Shown here in pieces: positions 13,950-29,600 of a stretch of DNA of 64,000 bases. The translations under genes and the position numbers were made by a program. Under the pieces are notes generated by a model. The model was not told where the DNA came from. It saw only the letters and a program-made list of their open reading frames with translations, and did no database searches. The stretch comes from Amaranthus tricolor (Eukaryota; Streptophyta; Magnoliopsida; Caryophyllales; Amaranthaceae): contig NC_080049.1 of NCBI RefSeq assembly GCF_026212465.1, positions 9,518,090-9,582,089 of the forward strand, written 5' to 3'. Position 1 is the first letter of the stretch; every line of letters begins with the position of its first letter.

Positions 13950-14516
13950 TAGGTATTGTCATTGGGCGGGTTTGGAGCTGGTCTGGCCAGATTCGGACCC
14001 GAACTCTTTTATTTTTTATATATTCAGACCCGGATCCGGACAGTAAGGGTCCAAGATATTCAGACCCAGACCCAGATCCTCCGGATCTGACGAGTGTAAG
14101 GTCATTAATGGATCTTAAACCAAGTCTCTTTGATTTGTAAAAATTGAACCTTTTGCGAGTCTTTTTGTATTTGTGTAAGCAACTTATTATCGTATTACAA
14201 ACAGTTGTTCGTGCCCATAAAATTTAAATACAAAATAATTACTAAAAAGCAAAACACTTGTCTATATGCATAATTAAAAAGCAAACACTTGTCTAAATGT
14301 ACAAATAAAAACACTTTTCCGAGGGGTAGGTCTAGGGTCTGGGTCTGGGTTCGGGTCCAGGTCTGCATCTTGGGATTCGGACCCGGACCCGTAAGATATT
14401 TTTTGGATTCAGATCCGACCCGGATCTGATGGGTCTCAAAAATTAAGACCCAAACCCTTAAGAAAGGGGCGGTTCAGAAGGGGTCCAACAGGATCTTGGA
14501 CCCATGACCATCCCTA
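13950..14516. mobile_element. hAT-type non-autonomous element (copy 1)
   Basis: Ends TAGGTATTGTCAT... and ...CCCATGACCATCCCTA, a degraded form of the terminal repeat of the element at 18304-19039. The flanking 8-bp direct repeats are CTGACGGC (13942-13949) and CTGGCGGC (14517-14524), one mismatch; 8 bp is the hAT signature. The body is rich in GGACCC/GGGTCC-type motifs (GGATCCGGA, GACCCAGACCC). It has no coding capacity. Confidence 0.88.
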
Positions 14517-14927
14517 CTGGCGGCAAAGACCATTATTTCTCCCAGTTTCGATTCCCCGCAAAGCAGTTATAGTTTTGCTTACCAATTGTAAGTTACACTG
14601 GTGGGTATTTCCGAAATCTTAATCTTTAATCATTTTTAGTCGTAATTATTCTCATTTACACCTATCTGTACCAATTGTTGTTTGGGTTACCATTTGTGAT
14701 TGATAAAATTACCTATTAATTTTACTAATACAGTTAATACTAAACTACTACGACTAATAATATACTAATACGACTAATATACCAACACAACACTATTAAA
14801 AATAATGGTAAATTAATATGACGAATAATATATTAAGAAAAAGTTTCTAGAAAGTCCGCTTAACGCAATTCATATTTTTCTATCTTGATAATTCATAGTA
14901 TTACATGCGATCTTAGATTATATATCA
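14517..14927. other. Intergenic; degenerate ACGACTAATA-type repeats
   Basis: 14575-14710 is paralogous to 30424-30570. At 14715-14830 a loose repeat of CTAATACGACTAATA-type units appears, the same type as at 37870-38330. A 30-odd-bp sequence near 14839 (AGTTTCTAGAAAGTCC) recurs at 16207 on the other side of the foldback element. No gene seen. Confidence 0.5.
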
Positions 14928-16196
<1,269 letters not shown>

Positions 16197-16205
16197 TATA
16201 TATCA

Positions 16206-18295
16206 AGATAAAGTTTCTAGAAAGTCCACTTAACGCATTTCATAATGTACAATGTTAGTGATGGAAGATCGATTTGCGGTTTGGTTTTAAAATAAAACCA
16301 AATTAAGTTAAATTTAATTCGGCATTTAATTTTTCAATTCAAAACCAAATCAAATTTGGTCACAATACAATCAAACCGAACCAAATTAATTTAATTTAAA
16401 CTTTTAAAGCCCAATCCAAACCAAATTTACTCCTTAAAAACAAATCTAAAGCGCAAATTGATTTTCAAAAACGAAATAATAAAATTGAAAAAATTTAAAG
16501 TCATAGTAGCAAAAGTAAGGATGAAAAAATAAATCTTGAATTACTTATTAAAGGCTTATCTTGGTCTTTTGTAGGCTCAAACCTAACTCAGCAAAAAAAT
16601 ATCGATTTAGAAATTTCTAATCCAAATCAAAACAAATTTATGAAAATTCCAAACTATATTTCTTATTCGATTTGGATTAATTTGATTTACAAGTTTTAAA
16701 AAAATAACTTTCACCCTAACAAAGGTATCATTTAGCCTCTCATATTATCATAATATGACTATGTTAAAAGTATATTATTTCAATTCAAAAGGTTGAATGT
16801 AGATGTATTATTAATTGCTTAGAATAAAACATGACTCAATTTTTTTCCATTAAAATTATATAATTAAAATTTAATTTTTTAAGAAAAGTTGACATTAATA
16901 ATCCAACTTTTTGCTCGTCTGCTATAAATAATATCACATTTAGATTATTTTGTCTTTGTTTGTTGTTATCATACCCTATTAATACTTATTATTAGTACAA
17001 CCAGTCTCCTGAATGACTATCTTTCTGAGAGACATTTCTCAGGTCCAATCCATTAAAGCTTATTGCCTACTCTTACTCTACATTTTCTTTTATGGGTCGA
17101 CCCAATCAGAGATGGTCTCTCAAAGAGGCCGTCTCTCACAAGAATTTGTGTTATTACTAATATGGTATGTTGTGGGCAAATATATAACAAAGATTAGATT
17201 ATTAGAAAATAATTCAAAAGTGAGATCATACATAATGAATGAGTAAAAAGTTGGATTATTAATCTGAATTTATCCTTCTAATTATTGAAACTTCTAATTA
17301 TTGAAAGTTCATTTATATTATGTAAATGATCAATACTAAAAATAATTGATTAGATTATTTTGATGTATTATGTGCCCAATCTATATATGAATTAACAAAT
17401 AAATGATAAAATATGTTTATTATATTTGTTATTTTCATATTTTAAAAATAATATTGAAATTAAAGCTAAAAAATTTGTTCTTTGGCATGACTTTGGTTCA
17501 AAATTGGGTTCATTGTTGTTTGAATTGCATTCTTTCACAGTTTGATTGTTGATTTGCATGTTAATTTAAAAAAATTAGTTCAGTTTTAATTTGAAATGAA
17601 GAACCGTAGTTTGTTTGCTAAAACTTAATTAATTTGTACGAATCTTGTGCATTTTCATAATAAATCAATTCAAAATAACAGTTATTCCTTAAAAAAATTT
17701 CCCTTTGTCATTTTGTGTGTTTTATTTATTGTTCCCGTAAAAATCTTTTCATTTATGTTATAAATATTGGACTAAAATAACCTTTGCACCCTCAGTTTAA
17801 TATTTTAATAATGCTTAAGGTCCTCACATATCTTTCAACTTAACTTTATTTTAACATTTTTATATTTCTTATGGTCTCAACATGTTTTCTAATACCTTTA
17901 TAAAAATATTTTTTCATTAGTTGTAGTCACCGTATCTTTTCAATTAACTTTCTTTTAATATTTTTTTATTGTTTATGATTCTTACGTTTCATCCAATAAA
18001 TTTATTATCCAATAAAATAAAACATATCCAATACGACAATTAAATATTTTTGTCGATAATTTGATGATGGAATTTCAACATTACGTTTTAGTATTTCATT
18101 AAGGAACGGAGAGAGTATATGACAATTAAATATTTTTGCCTATAATTTAATAATGGAATCTCAACCTTTAATTCCCTGAATTTTAGAAAGTTAAAGAGGG
18201 AGAAAAGGGGTACCCATTGCTTGCCACGGTGGCCAATGGTAGTTGAAAGGGGTATGAGATGATGGGTGCTGCCATTTTCGACCATAGATGGCCGG
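16206..18295. other. AT-rich intergenic DNA with MITE-like pieces
   Basis: No credible gene. Near 16990-17165 there are GAGAGAC / GTCTCTCA-type inverted motifs (CTGAGAGACATTTCTC and GGCCGTCTCTCACAAG) resembling the ends of a small MITE. Near 18101 GAACGGAGAGAGTA resembles the end of a Stowaway-type MITE. Neither pair of boundaries could be fixed. Confidence 0.35.
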
Positions 18296-18303
18296 CTGAG
18301 CAT

Positions 18304-19039
18304 TAGGGATGGTCATGGGGCGGGTTTGGTTAGACCCGGACTCGGACCCTTTTATTTTTTTTGGATTCAGATCCGGATCCGGACCCTAAGGGTCCAAAAT
18401 TTTCAGACTCAGACCCGGACTCTACGGATCTGACGGGTCTAGGGTCCTTAATGGGTCTTATACAAAGCCTCTTTGATTTGTCAAAATTGAACCTTTTTCG
18501 AGTCTTTTTGTATTTTTGCAAGCAACTTATTATCGTATTACAAACACTTGTTCGAGTCCATGAAATTCAAATACATCATAATTAATAGAACGTAAAATCA
18601 CTTGTCTAAATACATAATTAAAAATCAAATATAAAAGACTAAATGAGAAATATATATGCAAGATAAGATAATGTAGTGGTCTGGTTAACAGCCAAATCCA
18701 TAGAAATATGATGAACGAAATAAGTAGAATATCAGCCAATAAATGTAGGCACTCACTGTAGTCACTGGTAGTGTTCCTGCATTTCCTTCAAGCATTTTTC
18801 ATGAATTTCCTTTAAGTAGAATAAGCATTTCCTTCAAGAAATCAAAAATTTAAAAACAAAATTTAAAAGTTTAGGGTCCGGGTATTCATCTTAAGACCTG
18901 GACCCGGACCCGTCAGATTTTTTTTGGATCCAGACCCGGATCCGAATCCGATGGGTCTCAAAAATTAAGACCCAGACCCTTAAAAAAGGGGCGAGTCCGG
19001 GGCGGGTCCAACAGGGTCCTGGACCCATGACCATCCCTA
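18304..19039. mobile_element. hAT-type non-autonomous element (copy 2), intact ends
   Basis: A perfect 16-bp terminal inverted repeat, TAGGGATGGTCATGGG, is flanked by a perfect 8-bp duplication CTGAGCAT (18296-18303 and 19040-19047). The body is related to 13950-14516 (GGATCCGGACCCTAAGGGTC, TTTGATTTGT, TGGACCCATGACC). The clean ends suggest a younger insertion than copy 1. Open frames inside are low-complexity and not genes. Confidence 0.95.
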
Positions 19040-19243
19040 CTGAGCATAATGTGCTAACATTGATGGCTATTGTTGGTTCGATTTTCTCAGGCTTCAACCT
19101 AATTAAGTTACTAATTACTTAATTTTATTAATGTGATTAATATAAATAAGTGATAGTTGCTTTCAATTTGATTATTGCACATAAAATATTTTCTGATTTA
19201 ATTTTATTAAATTTATTATAACTTAATTTTATTAATACGCTTA

Positions 19244-19553
19244 CAGTCCGTTTGGTTTTTTGTAATAAAATGGTGGTAATGGAATTAAAAATTATTGTAA
19301 TTTTGGTTGAAAATTTCTTGGCTACCTTGGTGGCCATATTTTTCCAGTTTCAATCATCTCATTTTCTTTATAAAATTCGTTACAATGCATTATCATTGGG
19401 AGATGTGGTATTAGGTGGTAATAGAAATTTGAACAAAAGACTATTTTGTGATCAAAGTTTCATCACCATGGGAATGATATAGAACTTTTAATTAAATTTA
19501 CACTATAAATCATTCCCGTTACCGCCATTTAGTACCACTAATAAAATAGACCG
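19244..19553. mobile_element. Tourist-like (PIF/Harbinger) MITE
   Basis: An imperfect ~35-bp inverted repeat begins CAGTCCGTTTGG / CGGTCTATTTTA, with internal ATGGTGGTAATGG matched by the inverse of CCGTTACCGCCATTT. TTA lies on both sides (19241-19243 and 19554-19556), fitting the 3-bp TTA/TAA target of this superfamily. No coding capacity. Confidence 0.6.
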
Positions 19554-19556
19554 TTA

Positions 19557-20569
19557 ATGTAAAATAAGTGATAGGTGTTTAATCTGATTAATTTACAAAT
19601 ATTTTTATATAATTTCTTATTTAATAATTTAAAAACATGACCTATTTCATTAAGTTTTTCTTAATTTTAGTACGATGATTAATATTATTAAATGTTCATG
19701 CTTTTATTTTGTTCAATCCATGTATTTATTTTGATATGATGATATTATTATAAATTGTAATATGTTTTTATGCTATTTAATATTATATATTATATGCGGT
19801 GATTATTATGCCCCAAAATTATAATAAAGCTTACAATGTGTATATAGGTAAATTTGTTTTAATTTTAAGTACGATCTTTGCATTATTTATATTTTTTTAT
19901 ATTAAAGTTAATTTTTTAAATTAAAGTAATTTTAAATCCAGAAAAGAGAGGTCTAAAATGATCAAGGATAGAGATCTATGTTGTTTAGTGGATTCTTAAA
20001 GAATCTCAATTATTTTTTACATTTTATTATTGCTTTTAAAAGTTTTGCTATGTTTATTGATTTTATTTTATACATGTGTTTGCTTTTAAATAAACTAACA
20101 TAAAAATGTTTCACTAAATATTATTGAATGAATATCCTTTTCCAAAACCACCTCAAAAAAAAAAAAAAAAATCCTTTTCCAAACAAACACCTGAACAATC
20201 CTTTTATCATTCGTGATAATTTATGCCCAAGCAAGGTGTTGCTGATTGATTTAGCACAACATAGCTGAATTTCGGAATTTAATATGTATCTTTAGCACAA
20301 CTTAAAATGAATAAAGTGTTTACGATACGACATAGATTCTGACGAATAGTAGGGCCTAGGTCCGCTTATAATTATTTTAAACAGGATCTTAGAAAATTAA
20401 TTCCTAAGGACAACTTAAAGTGATTCAAGTGTTAATGGCATTCACTCTTTTATTATTTTAAATAACTTAAATGATAGTTTGATAAACATAATAAAAGTTT
20501 TCATATTTTATGTTGTAGATATCATGTCTCGTAACAAAAATTGTTTATGCTTATTAAAAAGAGAAATAC
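19557..20569. other. AT-rich intergenic DNA, nothing recognised
   Basis: No open frame, RNA gene or clear repeat boundary seen. Composition is strongly A+T with a short poly(A)-like run at about 20155. Confidence 0.5.
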
Positions 20570-21314
20570 TACCTTAATTCGTGAGTTTTGAAGATGAACA
20601 AGCAAATGCCTTTGGTTTCAAACGCTTTTGAAGAATGCACACACACGCAGATGAACAAGCAAATGCACGAATGAAACAGCAAGCAAACGTTTGTGAAGAT
20701 TATGTGTTCGAAGTTTATGAAGAACAAGTTTGAAGAAACACTCAATCACTCAGTTTTTTCGAGTGTTTTTCAATAATGGTGGGTTTGAATTGATTTTATG
20801 TTTTTTAGAAGAAGATGAAGATGAAGAATGAAATGTTGAATGGCGAAAATGGTGCGTTTATTGCTTGAGTCGAGGATTTTCAATGGGTTTGTGAGAAGAG
20901 AATGGCGAAATGAAAAGATCAGAATGGCGGGCTTTATTTGCTATACTTGTATTTTGAGAAGTTGAAGAAGCGTGCAGTGTACATTGCGGTTTAATGCTGC
21001 GGTCACAAGCCAACCGCAGCAAATAAAACTTTCTTTTTTAATTTTTGCTGAATTTGAACGGTTGCTTTACGTTATTTGCTGCGGGCCATTTAAGGTTATT
21101 TGCTGCGGGCCCTAGCCAACCGCAGCAATAAATGCTTTTTTTTTTTTAATTTTGCTATTTGTTAACGGTAGAATGGGGTATTTGCTGTGGTCAATCAACA
21201 AAAACCGCAGCAATTAGTATTTTTTTTTTTTCAAATCTTTTTCCCATTTATTGCTGCGAATATACTAAAACCGCAGCAAATATTGAGCAGCAAATACGTT
21301 TTTTTCCACTAGTG
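20570..21314 (-). mobile_element. CACTA 5'-end fragment, reverse orientation
   Basis: Read on the minus strand it starts with CACTAGTGG at 21314, followed by several TTGCTGCGG palindromes, then the AG/TC-rich leader (GAAGATGAAGATGAAGAATG on the plus strand near 20810). This matches the layout of the left ends of CACTA-1 and CACTA-2. The other end and all coding sequence are missing, so it is a truncated or solo end. Confidence 0.8.
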
Positions 21315-21479
21315 CTTGTGAAGGATAAATTAAACGAAAAAATTTTCCTTACTGGAAAGGAACCTGAGAATTGTTATAAAGTTCGGAGGAAGAGAAGATA
21401 TTTTTGAAACCCCTATTTCAAACCTAACCTAAAACTCTAAAGATGAGGTGAAAGTCATTCATAAGATTATCATTGAAAG

Positions 21480-22020
21480 GTTAGTAATTGTTGTTTTCTT
21501 TATGTTAGCTTCCATTAAATTTAGCCTTTAAACGAAGCATGAGAAAAATGGATGCATACAACATCATCCAACAATTGAAAATCACGTTTCATTTTCAAAA
21601 TAGAGTTGAAAGGTATGAGACTAACAAAGCTATTCTTGAATGTTAATTAAGAGAAGCTAATGAGAGAACATGTCTTTTAAGATTCTTGGTTATTTTCAAA
21701 ACATGGAAAGACTAGGCTTTCCCTATAGCCAAGTGTATGCTACTGACATCATACTACATTATTTCATAAATGATTCAAAAGTTTTGTTCGAACTATCACA
21801 TGAATGGAGAAGAGAAAACCTTTTTGAGTAACATGGTATGTTCTTCATTGCCGAGAAAATTATTCAAGTTGAATCACAAAAAGATGTGCTTATGATTTAA
21901 AAAGGAAAACAACGGTTTAAAAATGCTAGGAAAGCAAAGAAGAACCCCAAAGGAAAAACAAAATTATTTTCTAAAGCTTTTGAAAAATTAAAAGCTTTTG
22001 CAAAGCCATGAGTCGTTTTT
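21480..22020 (+). pseudogene. Degenerate Ty1/copia-type gag fragment
   Basis: Broken frames carry pieces such as RLGFPYSQVYATDIILHYF and YHMNGEEKTF, which resemble the plant copia gag (UBN2-type) region. Multiple stops and frameshifts leave no usable frame, and no LTRs were recognised. The family assignment rests on short motif resemblance only. Confidence 0.45.
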
Positions 22021-22466
22021 GGATACCAAGTGCTTGAATAAGAAGCATGATACTTCTACTATAGGTATCTATATCATGATAATTTAATTCAAAATTTCTA
22101 TTTCTTAGGTATTTGATACCATGGGTTTTTTAAATTTATTTAATAAATGTGAAGTGACTTTTAGAGAGTAGGAAGCTGGCCAAAGGTATAGTAGAACTAC
22201 GCATTGTAAATGGCGTAAAAGTTGCTGCTACAGCAGCTGGGACTTATACTCGGCCTTTACCTTTTTTATTAATATTAGTGTTTAATATTTGTTATATGAT
22301 TCTAGTATTGATAAAAAAATTATATTTATTCTTGAATAGTATAATGAAGGATATTCATTTACAATAAAAAAAATTAGTTCTATATTTAAATGAATGAAAT
22401 ATTTTATGCTTACACTAATGATTTAAATGAGTTCACTCAATAAAGATAAATATATTCTTAACATAA
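22021..22466. other. AT-rich intergenic DNA, nothing recognised
   Basis: No gene or clear repeat boundary visible between the gag remnant and the start of the paralogous flank. Confidence 0.5.
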
Positions 22467-22740
22467 TAAGCAAGAAACATAGATCAAATGATACAAACTT
22501 AACTTGTCTATCGCAGTATGGTTTAGGCTACATCGACTCAAGTTGCATTTAGAAGTTGCATAAATATAGACTTCTAACATATTTTGATTATGTATCATTT
22601 AATGTGTATGAATTTTGTTTGAGGCAAAAATGATAAAGTAACGTTTTACTTCAAAAAGTGATAGGACTATTAAACTCTTGGACCTAATACATACTGGTGT
22701 ATATGGACCAATAAATACAAAAGCAAGGAGAGGTTATAAC
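22467..22740. repeat. Paralogous flank with unoccupied CACTA target site
   Basis: Matches 1-278, then runs on without interruption into sequence homologous to 9674 onward (TTATAACTAGTACCTTC at about 22733-22749). It is the pre-insertion form of the site occupied by CACTA-1. Confidence 0.9.
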
Positions 22741-23341
22741 TAGTACCTTCACTAATGATTAAAGTAAATATTACCATATTTAACTAATGAAAAACAAGTC
22801 ATAATCATTTGACATGTTCAAAGAATTCCAATAGGAAGTAGAGTATCAATCTAGTAAGACAATAAAGCATTAAGAACTTTTTGTTGTGGTGAATAATTGA
22901 GCCAATAATTCATTAATCATTTGAAAAATTTTGAAATTATTTAAATTATTTCATAACGGGCTCCTCTTGAAATACATAAGTTGAATGGTGTATCTTAAAG
23001 GAAAAATAAAATGACATGGTCAAAGCTATATGATCTTTTCGTAGTGGTGAATAATTGAGCCAATAATTCATTAATCACGAGTTGATTTTGTAAAGATTAT
23101 TTATTTAATAATTATACCTCTTTAGTGAACTTTCTAGTTTGGCTTAAATTTTGATAAAGATTAATAGATTTGAAGATTTTTCGAACGAAGAGTATTATTT
23201 TTTTCCATGTTGTGTAAGAATAAACAAAAAATGTAAATAAAAATATAAATTTTTTAACCAATTCAGTAGTAGATATGGAACAATAGGCCACATATAATCA
23301 AACATAATCATAACTCATAAAAACTCATGATTTAATTTCTC

Positions 23342-25038
23342 TTAGTATCCGTAGTTAGTGTAGGTAGTAGTTTTATCCTCTGATTTTGGAGCATAAGATG
23401 ATGGTGCTTCATAACTTGACTGAGGTGTATAGTTTGATGAAGTTTCATAACTTGATTTTGGTGCAGTGTAGGATGGAGTTTCACTACTTAGACTGTAGCT
23501 TTCTTCAGTGTAAGTTGGAGCCTTAGAAGCTGATCCAGGTGTGTAAGATGGTGTTGTATCGCATGATGGACTCTCATAACTTGATTTTGGAGTATAGGTT
23601 GATGGTGGGACATATGATGAAGGTTCATCGCTTGACTTTGTAGAGTAGGTTGATAGGGTGTATTTTGAAGTCTCATAGTCCGATGTTGAACTATATGAGG
23701 ATGGAGTGTACTTTGGAGAGTATGAGCTTGGTTTTGGAAAGTAGGTTGATGGGGTGTATCCAGGAGTGTAATTCACATAGCTTGATTTTGGAGATGGAGA
23801 ATAATCTGGAGTGTAAGTCTCAGAGCTTGATTTTATAGTGTATTTCGGAGATGGAGAATATTCCGGAGTGTAAGCCACATAGCTTGATTTTGGAGTATAA
23901 GTTGATGGGGTGTATTTCGGAGATGGAGAATATGTTGGAGTGTAAGTCTCATAGCTTGATTTTGGAGTATAAGTTGATGGGGTATATTTCGGAGATGGGG
24001 AATATTTTAGAGTGTATGTCTCATAGCTTGATTTTGGCGTGTAGGTTGATGGGGTGTTTGTTTGGTAATAAGCTGGATAATATTCGCATTTAGCACTTGA
24101 CTTGTAAGCAAAAATTGGAATAGAGTACAACTCTAAGGTGTATGTTTTTTGGTACTCAGTTATTTGTTTTGAATAAGTTAGGGGAGCTCCGCTCACTCCA
24201 AGATGCATATTTGTAGCAACATTGCAAGTGTATGATGGAGAACTTTCAAGATAAACTTTGCAATCTGTTGGTTGTAAACGTTTACCAAGTTGTTCTTGAG
24301 TAAATGTAGCCAAGTAATAACCATTCTTATCAGTTTTGGGAGTCAACATTGAAAACTTAGCTGCCTTGTATCCATACCCAGTCTTTGCCTCACATGAAAT
24401 TTTGGCTATTGCACCTGATTTCAGATTCAGATAAGTTACGATAAATTTAGTGATATAAAATGGTATTGATATGTTTAATTTGAGCATAATTTTAAAACTA
24501 TTTCAGTGGTTTATTAAAACATGCACTAACACCTTTTTGTGGTACGAATATTGTTGTACGGAAAGATTAAGATTAATAAATATTATGAGTTTAATTTTCT
24601 AAATTCAAAATCTTTTGTTGAATCAAAAAAAAACTTTATCAAGCACATATAAAAGTAAATGGAGAAAGAATTTACCTTCAATTGGTTTGAAATCATTGCA
24701 AGACTTGCAATATATGACACCTTGTACTCTGTAAACTTTGTATGATTGGGTCTTATGCTTAGGGGAAGGATTGTAAGATGAGGTAGGGGTGTATGAAGAG
24801 ACATCGTACTTTGGAGATGGACTATAAGTTGTAGATGGGGTGTATGATAGAGTGTCATATTTAGGAGAGTGCTTAGAAGAAGGGTTGTACATTGTGGTTG
24901 GGGTATATGATTGGGTGTAATATTTAGGTGAAGGGCTATACGATGAGGTAGGCTTATATAATGGAGTCTCGTATTTAGGAGATGGGCTATATGTTGGGGT
25001 TTGAGTGTTAGGAGTCTTGTACGTTTGAGAAGGCTTGT
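23342..25038 (-). pseudogene. Extensin-like copy B, 5'-truncated
   Basis: Exon 2 (24414-23342) is intact and the same length as in copies A and C (1073 bp). The 3' part of exon 1 (to 24676) keeps the donor site and the [16 protein letters not shown] start of the Ole e 1 domain. Its sequence has many substitutions relative to A, and the intron is shorter. At about 25038 the reading frame stops matching and the DNA becomes CACTA 3'-end sequence (equivalent to 8665 onward), so the signal peptide, most repeats and the promoter are gone. The break has about three bases of shared sequence (TAA). It is most likely not expressed as a secreted protein. Confidence 0.9.
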
Positions 25039-26048
<1,010 letters not shown>

Positions 26049-26668
26049 CTAGTACCTTCCCTGATGATTGAAGGACATATTACCATATTGAATTAATGAA
26101 AAACAAGTCATAATCATTTGACATGTTCGAAGAATTCCAATAGGTAGTAGAGTATCAATTCAGTAAGACAATTAAAGCATTAAGAACTTTTTGTTGTGGT
26201 GAATAATTGAGCCAATAATTCATTAATCATTTGAAAAATTTTGAAATTATTTCATAATGGGTTCCTCTTGAAACACATAAGTTGAATGGTGTATCTTAAA
26301 AGAAAAATAAAATGACATGGTCAAAGCTATATGATCTTTTCGTTGTGGTGAATAATTGAGCCAATAATTCATTAATCACGAGTTGATTTTGTAAAGTTTA
26401 TTTATTTAATAATTTATCCTTAGGAACCATGTTATTTATTATACCTCTTTAGTGAACTTTCCAGTTTGGCTTAAATTTTGATAAAGATTAATAGATTTGA
26501 AGATTTTTCGAACAAAGAGTATTATTTTTTTTCCATGTTGCATAAGAATTAAAAAAAATGTAAATAAAAATTTAAATTTTTTAACCAATTCAGTAGTAGA
26601 TATGGCACAATAGGCCACATATAATCAAACATAATCATAGCTTATAAAAACTCATGATTTAATTTCTC

Positions 26669-29600
26669 TTAGTATCCGTAGTTAGTGTAGGTAGTAGTTT
26701 TATCCTCTGATTTTGGAGCATAAGATGATGGTGCTTCATAACTTGACTGAGGTGTATAGTTTGATGAAGTTTCATAACTTGACTTTGGTGCAATGTAGGA
26801 TGGAGTTTCACTACTTAGACTGTACCTTTCTTCAGTGTAAGGTGGAGCCTTAGAAGCTGATCCAGGTGTGTAAGATGGTGTTGTATCGCATGATGGACTC
26901 TCATAACTTGATTTTGGAGTATAGGTTGATGGTGAGACATATGATGAAGCTTCATCGCTTGACTTTGTAGAGTAGGTTGATAGGGTGTATTTTGAAGTCT
27001 CATAGTCCGATGTTGGTCTGTATGTGGATGGAGTGTACTTTGGAGAGTAGGAGCTTGGTTTTGGAAAGTAGGTTGATGGGGTGTATCCAGGAGTGTAATT
27101 CACATAGTTTGATTTTGGAGATGGAGAATAATATGGAGTGTAAGTCTCAGAGCTTGATTTTATAGTGTATTTCGGAGCTGGAGAATATTCTGGAGTGTAA
27201 GCCACATAGCTTGATTTTGGAGTATAAGTTGATAGGGTGTATTTCGGAGATGGAGAATATGTTGGAGTGTAAGTCTCATAGCTTGATTTTGGAGTATAAG
27301 TTGATGGGGTATATTTCGGAGATGGGGAATATTTTGGAGTGTATGTCTCATAGCTTGATTTTGGCGTGTAGGTTGATGGGGTGTTTCTTTGGTAATAAGC
27401 TGGATAATATTCGCATTTAGCACTTGACTTGTAAGCAAAAATTGGAATAGAGTACAACTCTAAGGTGTATGTTTTTTGGTACTCAGTTATTTGTTTTGAA
27501 TAAGTTAGGGGAGCTCCGCTTACTCCAAGATGCATATTTGTAGCAACATTGCAAGTGTATGATGGAGAACTTTCAAGATAAACTTTGCAATCTGTTGGTT
27601 GTAAATGTTTACCAAGTTGTTCTTGAGTAAATGTAGCCAAGTAATAACCATTCTTATCAGTTTTGGGAGTCAACATTGAAAACTTAGCTGCCTTGTATCC
27701 ATACCCAGTCTTTGCCTCACATGAAATTTTGGCTATTGCACCTGATTTCAGATTCAGACAAGTTACGATAAATTTAGTGATATAAAATGGTATTGATATG
27801 TTTAATTTGAGCATAATTTTAAAACTATTTCAGTGGTTTATTAAAACATGCACTAACACCTTTTTGTGGTACGAATATTGTTGTACGGAAAGATTAAGAT
27901 TAATAAATATTATGAGTTTAATTTTCTCCCTATTCAAAGAAAATAATTTTATCCATAACAAATTAATTTTATCCCTTTCTAAATTCAAAATCTTTTGTTG
28001 AATCAAAACAAAATACTTTATTAAGCACATATAAAAGTAAATGGAGAAAGAATTTACCTTCAATTGGTTTGAAATCATTGCAAGACTTGCAATATATGAC
28101 ACCTTGTACACCGTAAACTTTGTATGATTGGGTCTTATGCTTAGGGGATGGATTGTAAGATGAGGTAGGGGTGTATGAAGAGACATCGTACTTTGGAGAT
28201 GGACTATAAGTTGTAGATGGGGTGTATGATAGAGTGTCATATTTAGGAGAGTGCTTAGAAGAAGGGTTGTACATTGTGGTTGGGGTATATGATTGGGTGT
28301 TATATTTAGGTGAAGGGCTATACGATGAGGTAGGCTTATATAATGGAGTCTCGTATTTAAGAGATGGGCTATATGTTGGGGTTTGAGTGTTAGGAGTCTT
28401 GTACGTTAGAGAAGGCTTGTAAGTGGACGTTGGGGTGTATGATGTTGCATCATACTTTGGAGAAGGGCTATAAGTTGATGATGGGGTGTATGAAGGAGTC
28501 TTATACTTGGGAGAAGGTTTGTAAGTTGCTGACGGGGTGTATGATAGGGTCTCATACTTGGGTGATGGACTATATATCGGGGTAGAAACATATGGAGTCT
28601 CATATTCATACTTAAGAGATGGGTTGTAGGATGGAGTATTGTATTTAGGATATGGGCTGTAAGTTGAAGTAGGTGTGTAGGATGTAGTTACATACTTAGG
28701 AGATGGACTATAAGTTGAAGTGGGTGTGTAGGATGGAGTTACATACTTGGGAGATGGGCTATAATTAGTACTTGGGGTGTACATAGTTTCATGCTTAGGA
28801 GATGGACTATAAATTGGTGTAGGCGTGTATGTTGGAGTTTCATACATAGGATATGGGCTGTAAGTTGGACTTGGGGTATATGATGGGGTTTCGTATTTGG
28901 GAGATGGACTGTATGTTGGAGTTTCATATGATTTGGTTTCTGAAGATGGGTTGTAAATTGGAGTAGGGGTGTAAGATGTAGTTTCGTACTTTGGAGATGG
29001 ACTGTAAGTAGTACTTGGAGTGTATGTTTTAGTGTTGTACTTGGGAGAAGGGCTGTAAGTCACAGTAGTGGTGTCGGATGGAGTCTCATACTTAGGAGAA
29101 AGACTATAAGTTTTAGTGGGGGTGTAAGATGGGGTTTCATACTTAGGTGATGGGCTGTAAATTGGACTCGGGGTGTATGATGGTGTTTCATACTTAGGAG
29201 ATGGGCTATATGTTGTACTTGGGGTATAGGATGGGGTTTCGTACTTAGGAGGTGGGCTGTAATTTGGACTTGACGTGTATGAAGGTGTCTCATACTTAGG
29301 AGATGGACTGTAGGTTGGGCTTGGGGTTTCGTACGTAGGAGATGGGCTGTAGGTTGGACTTGGGGTGTACGAAGGAGTTTCGTACTTAGGAGATGGGTTG
29401 TAAATCGGACTTGGGGTTTCGTACTTAGGAGATGGGCTGTGGGTTGGACTTGGGGTGTACAAAGGAGTTTCGTACTTAGGAGATGGGTTGTAAATCGGAC
29501 TTGGGGTTTCGTACTTAGGAGATGGGCTGTAAATCGGACTTGGGGTGTATGATGGGGTGTCATACTTTTGTGTTGGGTTGTAAGGTGGGCTTGATGTGTA

